Source of the DNA: Candidatus Neomarinimicrobiota bacterium
GTDB taxonomy: Bacteria; Fidelibacterota; Marinisomatia; Marinisomatales; S15-B10
Length of the DNA: 45,412 nt
Reading direction: 5' to 3'
Assembly: GCA_030743815.1 (NCBI GenBank)
Contig: JASLRT010000032.1
Span: forward strand, 1 to 45,412
Part shown: in pieces, positions 16,356 through 24,901 of the stretch
Layout: each line of letters starts with the position of its first letter
Position numbering within the stretch: position 1 is the first letter of the stretch
The notes under the pieces: generated by a model
Told to the model about the DNA's origin: nothing
The model's database searches: none
What the model saw: only the letters and a program-made list of their open reading frames with translations
Program-made: the position numbers and the translations under genes

Positions 16356-17382
16356 TCCAGGCGTCCGTTATCTCTTGGCCACTGTAGATCAAGACGTTCT
16401 GTCCAGCGTCCACACTCCTGGTGGAGAAGTAGTAAGTATCCTGACTGTAATCCGGTTCGTAAGACGGAATCTTGATAACAGGATAGCGGAAGTATTTGAC
16501 AGGCAAGCGATCTTTCCTGAACGAGGTTAGCAGTTGCCAGCGCGATCCACTCCTGGAATACCACAGGTCAGCACGTTTGAGACGGTTCACCTGACTCGGT
16601 TCATACGCTGTGGTGACAAACATCCACTCGTTAACCTGACCTGCATAGAGAGCGCTGCCGGTCAACGGATGCACCTGTTGAACCTCCTTAGACTCATGAG
16701 AATAGAACTGAATGAAGTTCGGTTCAAGTTCACTGTCTGTCGGGATGATCAAACCTTCCGCTGTAGGGATAACAGAAACTGCCCGGTATGCCTGCCTGCC
16801 GTGCAAAACGGGGATCACGCTGGACAAATCTCCCGATGCCCAGATACCCGATTCGGCATCTGAATCGCCCGTGAGAATCCAGTAGTGATTTCTGAATTCA
16901 TCGAAAACGATGTTATGAATATGACGCACTTGCCCGACATCGAAAGTAAAGGACTGTCGCCACGATTTCCCCTGGTCGTCAGATTGATAGATATGTGCAC
17001 ATCCAGCCTCTCGCGGCCTCACGTAGTCACCCCACGCAACACCTCTTGACGGATCATGGAAAACGTTGAGCGGCGTCCGGCAAGTCTTAATCAAATAGTC
17101 GACCATAATATGCCCGTCTCTCACTTTCAGGATGCGACCGTCAAAGAAGATCAGCATCGACCCATCATCCAGTGCAAGGATATGACTGACCTCCAGCCTC
17201 AGCAGACGTTCGAATGGGCCCCTGTTCAACAACCGCTGGGATACGCTTTTGTGTTTCAGAGAGAAGAGTTCTTCAATGGTGGAAGATCGGTGGCTGTAGA
17301 GGTAGACTCTGTTCCGCCGCGAAAGAATCGCATCTCCATTTATAGTGACATAATGCACTGAATAGTTGTGCAACACCTTCAT
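16342..17382 (-). CDS. Beta-propeller protein with an Asp-box, function unknown
   Basis: The 346-residue product has no signal peptide and looks all-beta. It contains an Asp-box (BNR) element, IYQSDDQGKSWRQSFTF, as in sialidases and Vps10-like propellers, plus weaker repeats: ILALDDGSMLIFFDGRILKVRDG, HIHNIVFDEFRNHYWILTGDSDAESGIWAS, and ADLWYSRSGSRWQLLTSF. Related proteins occur in some surface polysaccharide clusters, but I know no proven activity. The ATG at 17382 overlaps the sulfotransferase stop (ATGA), so expression is coupled to it. It could bind or trim glycan intermediates in the cytosol; that is inference. Confidence 0.58.
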   Translation of the reverse strand: MKVLHNYSVHYVTINGDAILSRRNRVYLYSHRSSTIEELFSLKHKSVSQRLLNRGPFERLLRLEVSHILALDDGSMLIFFDGRILKVRDGHIMVDYLIKTCRTPLNVFHDPSRGVAWGDYVRPREAGCAHIYQSDDQGKSWRQSFTFDVGQVRHIHNIVFDEFRNHYWILTGDSDAESGIWASGDLSSVIPVLHGRQAYRAVSVIPTAEGLIIPTDSELEPNFIQFYSHESKEVQQVHPLTGSALYAGQVNEWMFVTTAYEPSQVNRLKRADLWYSRSGSRWQLLTSFRKDRLPVKYFRYPVIKIPSYEPDYSQDTYYFSTRSVDAGQNVLIYSGQEITDAWNEQS

Positions 17383-18341
17383 GGGTTACGGGAACTCCAC
17401 CACACATAGATAGATGAAGCGACGGCAACGACTATGCTTACTCCGCCAGCCAGCACCCGCTTTACCAGACCGATCGACGGATTACTCACACTGTAGTCGT
17501 AATGACTGAAGGCGGCACACACATTTTTCTCCACAAGCGCCACTTCCCACGCCGTCAAATCCTTCTCCCACCGTCCCACACTCGACCCCGTCAAAGGAGC
17601 GAGAGTCTCTTTCTTCCACTGCATCTCCTCCGCCGAAACAAGCTTCCGCGCCGACTCGGTAAAATCGAGCATACCGCTTTCGTAGTCGACGTTGAGCAAG
17701 GTACAGATGCTCCGCAGCACTTCCTCAGTGGAAGTGGTCAACTGTTCATACGCTACTTCTATCGCGCGGCAGCCAAATATTTTTATCTGCCTGTGCGCCA
17801 GCTTCAGCTGAACCGTGTTCACAAAAAGATGATTGTAGATCGATCGGTTTTTCGACCACTGAGCTTTTTTCCTGGAAAGGAGAACATCTCTTGGGTCTCT
17901 GTAGAGATGAATAACTGAAGCTTCTGGAAACAGGCGGTGCAACTGCGGCAGAAATTCAATGCTGCGCGGGTCCTTGTCCCCTATGATCACTTTTTTCTCT
18001 TTCGCCAGCCAAGTTCGCAGAATCTTGCTATAAATGGCGAGCGAAACGGGTTGACCGTCAAACTCGATCTTCCCGAGAATTTCACTCAGATCCAGGCCCA
18101 GCCGCGTCAGCCAGCGGTCAGACAGGAGAAGCTGTTTGAGCGCCTGCTCACCTTTGCCTTTTCTCAGGACTTCCAGTGCATTTGTCATCAGAAAGCGGCG
18201 TAAGAAGTTTATCTCGGGAAGGAAGGCGATTTTTGAGTGCGTATTCAGCATCGCCTGAAGCAGAGAGGTACCCGACCGGCCAACACCGACAATAAAGACC
18301 AAGTTGTTGAAATCTGACTGTTGTTCGGAGGATTTATCCAC
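17379..18341 (-). CDS. PAPS-dependent sulfotransferase family protein
   Basis: The 320-residue product belongs to the sulfotransferase_3-like family, which moves sulfate from PAPS to a hydroxyl or amine. The 5'-phosphosulfate loop is VGVGRSGTSLLQAMLNTHSKI (about 17-37) and the 3'-phosphate segment is VIHLYRDPRDVLLSRK (about 140). A hydrophobic stretch at the C-terminus (about 294-314, followed by a short basic tail) suggests membrane attachment. In this setting it probably sulfates the surface polysaccharide or a lipid-linked unit, which fits marine organisms. GTG start at 18341, AAGGA about 10 nt upstream, 12 bp after the previous stop. Confidence 0.85.
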   Translation of the reverse strand: MDKSSEQQSDFNNLVFIVGVGRSGTSLLQAMLNTHSKIAFLPEINFLRRFLMTNALEVLRKGKGEQALKQLLLSDRWLTRLGLDLSEILGKIEFDGQPVSLAIYSKILRTWLAKEKKVIIGDKDPRSIEFLPQLHRLFPEASVIHLYRDPRDVLLSRKKAQWSKNRSIYNHLFVNTVQLKLAHRQIKIFGCRAIEVAYEQLTTSTEEVLRSICTLLNVDYESGMLDFTESARKLVSAEEMQWKKETLAPLTGSSVGRWEKDLTAWEVALVEKNVCAAFSHYDYSVSNPSIGLVKRVLAGGVSIVVAVASSIYVWWSSRNP

Positions 18342-18353
18342 GGGAAACGATCC

Positions 18354-19556
18354 TTAAGCTTTTAGCGTTAAGTTGTCTGTTGCGGTCCGGCTACCAATCT
18401 CCCACAAGAGGGTTGCCGCTCTCTCTTGCCATGTATGATGATTAAGCTGTTCTTCCCGGGCACACTCACCCACTGTCTTTCGCTCCGCGCGATTATCGAC
18501 TGTGCTCGCCATAAGAGATACCAGCGAATCGAGATCGTGAGGATTATACAGATAGGCTGTCTTGCCGTGTTCAAGGATTTCCGGTATTTGACCAACCTCA
18601 GCCGCTAGAACAGGCACACCGTATGACATGTATTCGAAAAGTTTGATGGGGGAGGTGATCTCAGCCGCGCTTCCGGGTCGGGAGGGGAGCACAAAAATGT
18701 CGCTGGCAGGGTTAAAGCGACCTTGCAGGTTATTCTCGTTAAACCTACCGTGGAGCCGGATGGCGTCATCTTTTTTGGCAAGGCTTTCGATAGTATCTGC
18801 AAGCTTGCCCCCGCCCCATAAATGTAGCTCTGTATCTGGTTTCGTCTCTTTAAGTCTCAGGAAAGCTGAAACTAGAAAATCAAAATCGTAATAATTATGA
18901 AACTGACCCAAATAGATGAAGCGGACAGGAGCGTTATCCACGTTGTCAGCGAGCATGTCCAACCGTGAGGCATCTGAAGCGTTGGGAACAACAACAGCAG
19001 GGACTGTCAATCCCCCTGCCAATAGATCACCTCGGAGATTCTCGGATACCGCATAAACAACATCAAAACGGTTGAGAAGACCAATCTCAATCTTGAGGAT
19101 CAATGCTCTGATCAGCTGCGGCAGGGCAGCGTATTGATGGAAGGCGAGACTGTTCACCTCAAGGACCAGGGTGTGATTATCAAGCAAGCCCCGCGTCATC
19201 AAAAGCTGCAACAGTATGTTGCCGACAGCATATCTCGTGATAATCAATTTACCATCGCTGTTTTCAAGATGCTTTCTGAGGCGACGGTACAGTTTCAGTG
19301 GCCAGACGAGTCTTGAGATAATTCTCGCTTTCCGATTTGGTGCCCCGACCTCAACGATCTTGATCTCACGCTCCAGTCGAAGCTGAAACTGTGCCAGCCC
19401 CGGCCCCGATATCATTGTCACCCTCAGGTTGTTGCGCACCAGACCATTGCCGAGGCCGATGGCGTGCGTCACTCGCCCTCTACCGCCCTGACTGAAAAAA
19501 TCAATCTTGGGTAATAGATAGACAGCTGATTTGAATCTATCCACCGTTGTGTCCAT
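18354..19556 (-). CDS. Glycosyltransferase family 4
   Basis: From the ATG at 19556 the product is 400 residues. It has the GT-B plan: N-terminal SQGGRGRVTHAIGLGNGLVRNNLRVTMISGPG, a mid-protein DVVYAVSENLRGDLLAGG, and the donor half with VRFIYLGQFHNYYDFDFLVSAF, ELHLWGGGKLAD, SDIFVLPSRPGSAAEITSPIKLFEYMSYGVPVLA (the E-x7-E region). I reject the frame extension to 19613, which would overlap the preceding gene by 56 bp; the chosen ATG begins 1 nt after that gene's TAA. It presumably adds a sugar to the repeat unit. Confidence 0.87.
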   Translation of the reverse strand: MDTTVDRFKSAVYLLPKIDFFSQGGRGRVTHAIGLGNGLVRNNLRVTMISGPGLAQFQLRLEREIKIVEVGAPNRKARIISRLVWPLKLYRRLRKHLENSDGKLIITRYAVGNILLQLLMTRGLLDNHTLVLEVNSLAFHQYAALPQLIRALILKIEIGLLNRFDVVYAVSENLRGDLLAGGLTVPAVVVPNASDASRLDMLADNVDNAPVRFIYLGQFHNYYDFDFLVSAFLRLKETKPDTELHLWGGGKLADTIESLAKKDDAIRLHGRFNENNLQGRFNPASDIFVLPSRPGSAAEITSPIKLFEYMSYGVPVLAAEVGQIPEILEHGKTAYLYNPHDLDSLVSLMASTVDNRAERKTVGECAREEQLNHHTWQERAATLLWEIGSRTATDNLTLKA

Positions 19557-19557
19557 T

Positions 19558-20988
19558 TTAAGCACGCACTCGAGGCCCAGTATTCGAGAATCGATTTTCG
19601 GCCGACGCCTCATCCGCCTTTGCCGAAGTCATTGCCATGGCAAGCAACAGAAGGAAGCCACGATTGTTATTAAGATCACCAGAAAATTGCGCCGCAAAGA
19701 ACATCACCAGCAGTGCAACCAGCCAAAGTGACGTCTGGATCGAAAAGCCCTGGTGCGGTCTCGAATTCAGGATCGTCCTCGCTGCCAGAAGAAGAAATGT
19801 GAAATATGAAATCAGACCAAACAGACCCAGTTCAGCCGTCACTTCCATGAACATATTGTGGGGATACCACTTGAAATCGCGCCAGATGAAAAGGGAACTG
19901 AATCCACCTGATCCTATGCCGAACAACATGTGTCGAATATCCGCAAGAAACGATGCTATGGACATCTGCCAGAACTCCAGCCGCATGGCGATTGTACTCA
20001 TCCGTTTTACGCCGCCGGTAACCACGACAACGTCACCTTCAAGCACCTGAAGGTATCGCATCGTGAGGCTCTCAGGTAGTAACAGCAATAATACCAGAAC
20101 TACCCCGAAAGCGAGAAGAGAATATAATAGTAGTTTCAATCTTCTTTGGGGTTCAAAAAAAACAGTGTACACCACTACACCCAGAAAGAGGCTCAGCAGC
20201 GGCCCCCGTGAACCGGTTGAGACGAGTCCTAAAAGAGTAATTAGAAGCAAGGGAATCCATGATAACTGAGATAGACCACCCTGGCGCAAAACAAGAACGA
20301 TCAGCATGGAGGCAAGAATGGCCAGATTGCGGCTGATGGGAATCGGGTTGGCTCCCAAAACACTGACGCGGATGAGATATGTTTTAAGCCCCCCCTGTAG
20401 GAAAAGATAGAGAAGAGCACCAGCCAGTCCAAACGCCACAATCAGCAACAAAACCTTGTAGTAGTTCAACACTCTCACTGAATCACGGCACGTTTTCACC
20501 AGCACAATGGGGACCAGGAAAAGGGTCATACCGAAGACGCAGTAGCTGGCGATTTTTATCCAGCCGTAAAGTGGCGATGGTGTATAGAAACCTGAGAATG
20601 CAAGCAGGAGACAAAAAACGGAAAATGAGTACAGAACTTTACGGCTCCAATGCGGGACTTTCCACCTGCCTTCTATAACGGCTTTTGTAGCGCCCAGCCA
20701 GACAACGCCAGTCAACAGGAGTGTATAATCGACAAGCGCGAGAATGGGCACACTCTCCTCCAGAAACCCTTTGATGATTCCCGTGAGAGTCATGAGGATA
20801 AGGCTAAACTCAGGATGGGAAATGGCCCACCAGAGCAAGAAGATTGCCAGCGGGATTCCCAGAATCAGCAGCGGATGGATTGAGACGCCCAGATAAACTA
20901 TGACGGCCTGCAGTAGTAACAGGCAAAGAATGGTGACCGGATGGAATGCGGTCGTGTTAGAGCGATCTAAGGCGTGATCTAATCTCAC
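19558..20988 (-). CDS. O-antigen polymerase/ligase family membrane protein
   Basis: The 476-residue protein has about ten to twelve hydrophobic helices and the Wzy_C/O-antigen ligase core, including STGSRGPLLSLFLGVVVYTVF and the large periplasmic-loop features FLADIRHMLFGIGSGGF and WYPHNMFMEVTAELGLFGLISY, where the H-N-x-(F/Y) motif is typical. In this locus it is more likely the Wzy polymerase joining repeat units than a lipid A ligase, since it sits beside Wzz and Wza; the two cannot be separated by sequence alone. The GTG start at 20988 overlaps the wzz gene by 32 bp. Confidence 0.86.
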   Translation of the reverse strand: MRLDHALDRSNTTAFHPVTILCLLLLQAVIVYLGVSIHPLLILGIPLAIFLLWWAISHPEFSLILMTLTGIIKGFLEESVPILALVDYTLLLTGVVWLGATKAVIEGRWKVPHWSRKVLYSFSVFCLLLAFSGFYTPSPLYGWIKIASYCVFGMTLFLVPIVLVKTCRDSVRVLNYYKVLLLIVAFGLAGALLYLFLQGGLKTYLIRVSVLGANPIPISRNLAILASMLIVLVLRQGGLSQLSWIPLLLITLLGLVSTGSRGPLLSLFLGVVVYTVFFEPQRRLKLLLYSLLAFGVVLVLLLLLPESLTMRYLQVLEGDVVVVTGGVKRMSTIAMRLEFWQMSIASFLADIRHMLFGIGSGGFSSLFIWRDFKWYPHNMFMEVTAELGLFGLISYFTFLLLAARTILNSRPHQGFSIQTSLWLVALLVMFFAAQFSGDLNNNRGFLLLLAMAMTSAKADEASAENRFSNTGPRVRA

Positions 20989-22264
20989 GCGTGCGGTATT
21001 CGATTATGGCGAAAGATGAGGACAGCATGAAGGCCATGAGTGTCGCGGCAATTACGATCAAACCCCTGCGCGGTTTTGTCTTGTTGAGAGCGATCTGCGG
21101 TTCATCGATGATTTGCAGCGAAGGGACATTCTTGCTCTCTTCCATGCGCGCCTGTTCATATTGAGGAAGGATGATCTGCATGATCTGGTTCTGGATTTCC
21201 ACTTCCCGAAGCAGACGGGCATATCTCAGGCTGAGATCAGGAACATCTTCAAAGGCGAGTAGAACTGATTTTTCATCTGAACCGGACATCATGCTTTCCA
21301 GCCGACTATTCAGTTCTTTGAGAAGAATTTCAAGCTGTTTTGTCTTCGGATCATTGAAAGGTAACGTCGATTGAGCAACTTTAAATTGAACCTCAGTTTC
21401 CACTTTCTGGGCATAGAGCTGGGAATAGGCTTCGATCCCCGCTAGCACCTGGCCCGGGATCTCTACGGCGCCGTACCGCTTCTGGAATTGCCGCAACGAC
21501 TCTTCATTACGCGCTAGATCATCTCTGTTCTGTTTTAGTCTTTCTTCAAGGAACTGTCGATTGAACTTCCCTTTCTGCGTAGCTAGGTAATGATTCATGA
21601 TTTCGAGCTCTTGTAGCATGACGTTCACCATGTTGCGAGCTGTTTCAGGTTCCTTATCCAGCACACTGACTATCAGCGCACCCTCTTCAGTAGCTTCCAG
21701 TTCTACATTTTTTGTCCAGGCTTCCAGTGCAAATTCCACATCTTTTACATCGTATCTTTCCACCAGATCAAACCGTTGCACCATATGTTCATTCACTGTC
21801 CTGCTCTCGAGGATGGCGACATAGTTAGTGATATCCTCATTCAGAGCGCTCAGACCGAAATTACCCATGGGGAGGCCTGAAAGGGCTGAAAGGAAATCTG
21901 GCGTCTGACCCACGCCAGCTGAGATGATCACAGCCTGCGACTTGTACCATTTTGGGAGGAGAAACGCCACCGCTACGGAAACCAGAGCAAAGAATAACGT
22001 ATTGAAGATAACCAGCTTTTTCCGTCGCCATAGGGCTTCGATGTTAGTTGCGAGTTTTTCGTCGCCAGGCGAACCGTCTCTGCTAATGCCGTTTACGCTG
22101 ATCACCCCGTATCGCTTCAGGTCGGCCAGCCGATTCCGAAGCGTCTTCTCGGTCATCCCGTGAGCTTGAGCTACTTTTTCTCTCTCTGCTCTGTCCTGAA
22201 TAATCTGCGGATACTTCCGAACAATGGCAAGTACGCGTTCTTCGTGCGGGGTCAGATCCTTCAC
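20957..22264 (-). CDS. Wzz-type chain-length regulator fused to an N-terminal helix-turn-helix domain
   Basis: The 435-residue protein is a polysaccharide co-polymerase. A first membrane helix lies at about 84-103, a long periplasmic coiled region follows (about 105-395, with LESRTVNEHMVQRFDL and LEERLKQNRDDLARNEESLRQFQ), then a Pro-rich pre-helix segment NKTKPRRGLIVI and a second membrane helix (about 399-421). Unusually, residues 1-60 form a winged-helix-like domain: LTPHEERVLAIVRKYPQII, DRAEREKVAQAHG, and a recognition-helix-like MTEKTLRNRLADLKRYGVISV. No tyrosine-kinase (Wzc) domain is present. GTG start with AAAGG about 10 nt before. The domain would face the cytosol. Confidence 0.85.
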   Translation of the reverse strand: MKDLTPHEERVLAIVRKYPQIIQDRAEREKVAQAHGMTEKTLRNRLADLKRYGVISVNGISRDGSPGDEKLATNIEALWRRKKLVIFNTLFFALVSVAVAFLLPKWYKSQAVIISAGVGQTPDFLSALSGLPMGNFGLSALNEDITNYVAILESRTVNEHMVQRFDLVERYDVKDVEFALEAWTKNVELEATEEGALIVSVLDKEPETARNMVNVMLQELEIMNHYLATQKGKFNRQFLEERLKQNRDDLARNEESLRQFQKRYGAVEIPGQVLAGIEAYSQLYAQKVETEVQFKVAQSTLPFNDPKTKQLEILLKELNSRLESMMSGSDEKSVLLAFEDVPDLSLRYARLLREVEIQNQIMQIILPQYEQARMEESKNVPSLQIIDEPQIALNKTKPRRGLIVIAATLMAFMLSSSFAIIEYRTREIRSRLRSL

Positions 22265-22324
22265 TCTAAGAAACCTTTCTTACGGATCGAAATTCGAGAG
22301 TGTCCTGTGTAACGCATCACTTCA

Positions 22325-23377
22325 CTACTGAGTAAGTCTGTCATAGGTCAGCAGCATGGCTGCAGTTGCCGAGATGATCTGAATCATACTCCCTTTACCG
22401 AAGAAGATATATTTAATATTTGACGGGATGTAAATCGTATCACCTGGCCTGACAAAGTCTGCAAAACCGAGATTCATCGGTTTATCAGAGCGGAATACCT
22501 CCACTTTTCTAACGGTTCCCGTTTCAAGGACGCCGCCAGCCATGCCGATATAGTCACGAACGGTGTAACCCGGGAAATAGCGGAAGGCGCCCGGGCGCTT
22601 CACGAATCCAGTTACCAGTATTGCACTTTCGTTGTAGGTAGTAAACTCCTCTGAACCGGGACGATAATCCTCGAGAAACGGCACCTCCACCCAGTCCCCC
22701 TCCCGTAAAGTTGGATTCTGCTCCAGATCGCCCGACAACAAGAACGTTTTCAGGGAAATGGGTTGAACTGAACTATCAGGCCGGATCACCTTTATAGACT
22801 CCTCATCAGCGTATTTGTGCAGGCCGCCTGCTTCTGTAATCACCTCCGTTACGCGATCTGCCGCCGTCACCAGTACAAAACCCGGATCCTGAACAGCACC
22901 CACTACTAGTACCCGCAAAGTGCGAACGTTCACCAGTGTCACGTCCACAATAGAGTTCCGGTAGGCATTCTTAATGACGAACTCCCGGATAGAATTGATT
23001 GCATCGCTCAAAGTAAGACCGGCGACCCTTACAATGCCTACCGTAGGAATCAGAAGATCTCCGGTAGGATTGACCCTCAGGGTAAAGAGGAGATTTTCAG
23101 CGGTTACAATGTTGACCCCCAGCACGTCACCGGGACCCAAAACGTACTCATCTGGATTGATAGGACGTTCCACCGGTGTGAACTCTCCCAACTTAAGCAG
23201 CGCTTCCTCTTCAATGCGTGGTTCTTCGAATTTGGTGTCCATCTCGCCGAATGGGCGAAAGAAGCCGGAAGTCTGTCCAGTTGCCGCGCCGTTGATGCAA
23301 ACCGCCAATAGCAAAAATAGTATGAATCTCTTCCGCCGCTCCGTAAAGCACCGTTCAGTATCTGGTCGCTGCTTCAT
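22325..23377 (-). CDS. Outer-membrane polysaccharide export protein (Wza family)
   Basis: This 350-residue protein should form the outer-membrane/periplasmic export channel. It has a signal-peptide-like segment (about 17-34) without a clear lipobox, then the Poly_export domain (about 75-150; EYVLGPGDVLGVNI, RVNPTGDLLIPTVGIVRVAGLTLSDA), and SLBB domains: VLVVGAVQDPGFVLV...ITEAGGLH, and AILVTGFVKRPGAFRYFPGYTVRDYIGMAGG. The last 25 or so residues are hydrophobic, as in Wza where the C-terminal helix crosses the outer membrane. A GAGG site precedes the ATG. It lies 60 bp upstream of wzz. Confidence 0.92.
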   Translation of the reverse strand: MKQRPDTERCFTERRKRFILFLLLAVCINGAATGQTSGFFRPFGEMDTKFEEPRIEEEALLKLGEFTPVERPINPDEYVLGPGDVLGVNIVTAENLLFTLRVNPTGDLLIPTVGIVRVAGLTLSDAINSIREFVIKNAYRNSIVDVTLVNVRTLRVLVVGAVQDPGFVLVTAADRVTEVITEAGGLHKYADEESIKVIRPDSSVQPISLKTFLLSGDLEQNPTLREGDWVEVPFLEDYRPGSEEFTTYNESAILVTGFVKRPGAFRYFPGYTVRDYIGMAGGVLETGTVRKVEVFRSDKPMNLGFADFVRPGDTIYIPSNIKYIFFGKGSMIQIISATAAMLLTYDRLTQ

Positions 23378-23408
23378 CTTGACCTCGCTTTCAAAATATC
23401 AGAAACCG

Positions 23409-24422
23409 TCATGTCAGTTCGAGGCCATAGTAACTTTTGTAGAATTCGAGGAACTCCCCCGACTTAAGTCTTTTCCACCACGCCTCGTTATTTTTATACC
23501 ATACGACAGTTTCCTCAAGGGCTGCCTCAAAACTATGTTGCGGCTCCCACCCCATCGATTTGATCTTGTCGCAGTTGAGTGAGTATCTCTGGTCGTGACC
23601 CTTACGGTCATTAACGTACCGGATGAGGCTTGCAGGTTTATCCAGATGCTCCAGGATCAAACGGGTAATCTCAACATTTTGTCTTTCATTACCGCCACCG
23701 ACGTTATAAGTCTCACCCGGCTCTCCCTTTTTCAGTAGAAAATCGATTGCGCTGCAGTGATCGATAACATAAATCCAATCGCGGACGTTATCGCCTTTAC
23801 CGTAGAGTGGAAGCAGTTCATTTTCCAGTGCGTTGGTTACAAATAGCGGGATAAGTTTTTCCGGGTACTGGTAAGGACCGAAGTTGTTGCTGGCCCGCGT
23901 CACGATCACCGGGATCTTGTAGGTCACAAAATACGAGTAAGCCAATCGATCACCACCAGCCTTGCTGGCCGAGTAGGGACTACTGGGCATCAGAGAGTCT
24001 GTTTCCCTGAAACTACCGTCCTCGATGCTACCGTAGACTTCATCGGTACTGATCTGCAAGAACAGATCGATACCGTGGTCTTTTGCCGCTCCGAGCAGGA
24101 CAAAGACGCCGAAGACGTCCGTCCGAATAAAATCGTCAGGTTTACCGATAGAGCGATCAACGTGACTCTCTGCTGCAAAATTGATCACCACGTCCGGCGA
24201 AAAATCGTTGAAGACACCTTCTATCAATGCACTATCGCAGATATCGCCGTGGACGAAGTGATACCTCGAGTTGTCTTCCAGATCCTTCAGATTCTCCGGG
24301 TTGCCAGCGTACGTCAGCTTATCAAGATTGACAATCCGCGATGATCTGTCAGATGCCATTAGATAGCGAATAAAATTACTGCCGATAAAGCCGCAGCCGC
24401 CTGTAATCAGGTAAGTCGTCAC
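23409..24422 (-). CDS. rmlB: dTDP-glucose 4,6-dehydratase
   Basis: RmlB converts dTDP-glucose to dTDP-4-keto-6-deoxyglucose for deoxysugar synthesis. The product is an extended short-chain dehydrogenase with GGCGFIGSNFIRYL (NAD binding), LDKLTYAGNPENL, HGDICD, the NFAAESHVDRSI block, QISTDEVYGS, YSASKAGGDRL (catalytic Tyr-x3-Lys) and NVGGGNERQN. I start it at the GTG at 24422 (338 codons including stop, giving 337 residues): GGGAGG lies 7 nt upstream, and the codon overlaps the rmlC-like stop (GTGA). Neither rmlA nor rmlD is in the window. Confidence 0.94.
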   Translation of the reverse strand: MTTYLITGGCGFIGSNFIRYLMASDRSSRIVNLDKLTYAGNPENLKDLEDNSRYHFVHGDICDSALIEGVFNDFSPDVVINFAAESHVDRSIGKPDDFIRTDVFGVFVLLGAAKDHGIDLFLQISTDEVYGSIEDGSFRETDSLMPSSPYSASKAGGDRLAYSYFVTYKIPVIVTRASNNFGPYQYPEKLIPLFVTNALENELLPLYGKGDNVRDWIYVIDHCSAIDFLLKKGEPGETYNVGGGNERQNVEITRLILEHLDKPASLIRYVNDRKGHDQRYSLNCDKIKSMGWEPQHSFEAALEETVVWYKNNEAWWKRLKSGEFLEFYKSYYGLELT

Positions 24423-24901
24423 GAGACAGCCTCCCAATCGAAAGCGATAGATGCATCATCCGAGGCGATTCTTTCCTCGTCGGGATCCTGTGGATCATAA
24501 CTTTCAGTTGTGTGATAGAACAACAAAACAGGCTCTCGGCTGACAACTTTGTAGCCGTGAGCGACACCCTCGGGAATCAGAATCAGCTTATAGTCATCGA
24601 CGCCAGCCGTTAAAGTCTGTGTCACGCCGTGCGTTGGAGAGTCGCGGCGCAGATCGTACAACACTATGACAGCCTTCCCCGAAGCTACAAACCAGAGATC
24701 GTCTTGCTTCTTATGCCAGTGGAACGCCTTGATCGTGTCAGTATACGCCACGGTGAAAGTGGTCTGCCCGAACCTTCGCAACAGTCCGTCATCATCGCGC
24801 AAGACTTCCATCAAAAACCCTTCTTTCGCAACTCCATCATCTGTATCAGGGATATCCTGATGAAGAGTCATCTGCTTCACTCTTACGCCTTCAATATTCA
24901 C
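24419..24901 (-). CDS. dTDP-sugar 3,5-epimerase-like cupin (RmlC family)
   Basis: The 160-residue product has the RmlC double-stranded beta-helix fold: FGQTTFTVAYTDTIKAFHWHKKQDDLWFVASGKA, then LYDLRRDSPT, and LILIPEGVAHGYKVVSREPVLLFYHTTESYDP. HWHK holds the expected active-site His and GVAHGY matches the usual GFAHGF. It is shorter than classic RmlC (about 180) and diverges at the N-terminus, so the exact substrate (4-keto-6-deoxy sugar) is uncertain. It overlaps ugd by 4 bp and rmlB by 4 bp, so the three are translationally coupled and likely make sugars for this polymer. Confidence 0.82.
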   Translation of the reverse strand: MNIEGVRVKQMTLHQDIPDTDDGVAKEGFLMEVLRDDDGLLRRFGQTTFTVAYTDTIKAFHWHKKQDDLWFVASGKAVIVLYDLRRDSPTHGVTQTLTAGVDDYKLILIPEGVAHGYKVVSREPVLLFYHTTESYDPQDPDEERIASDDASIAFDWEAVS

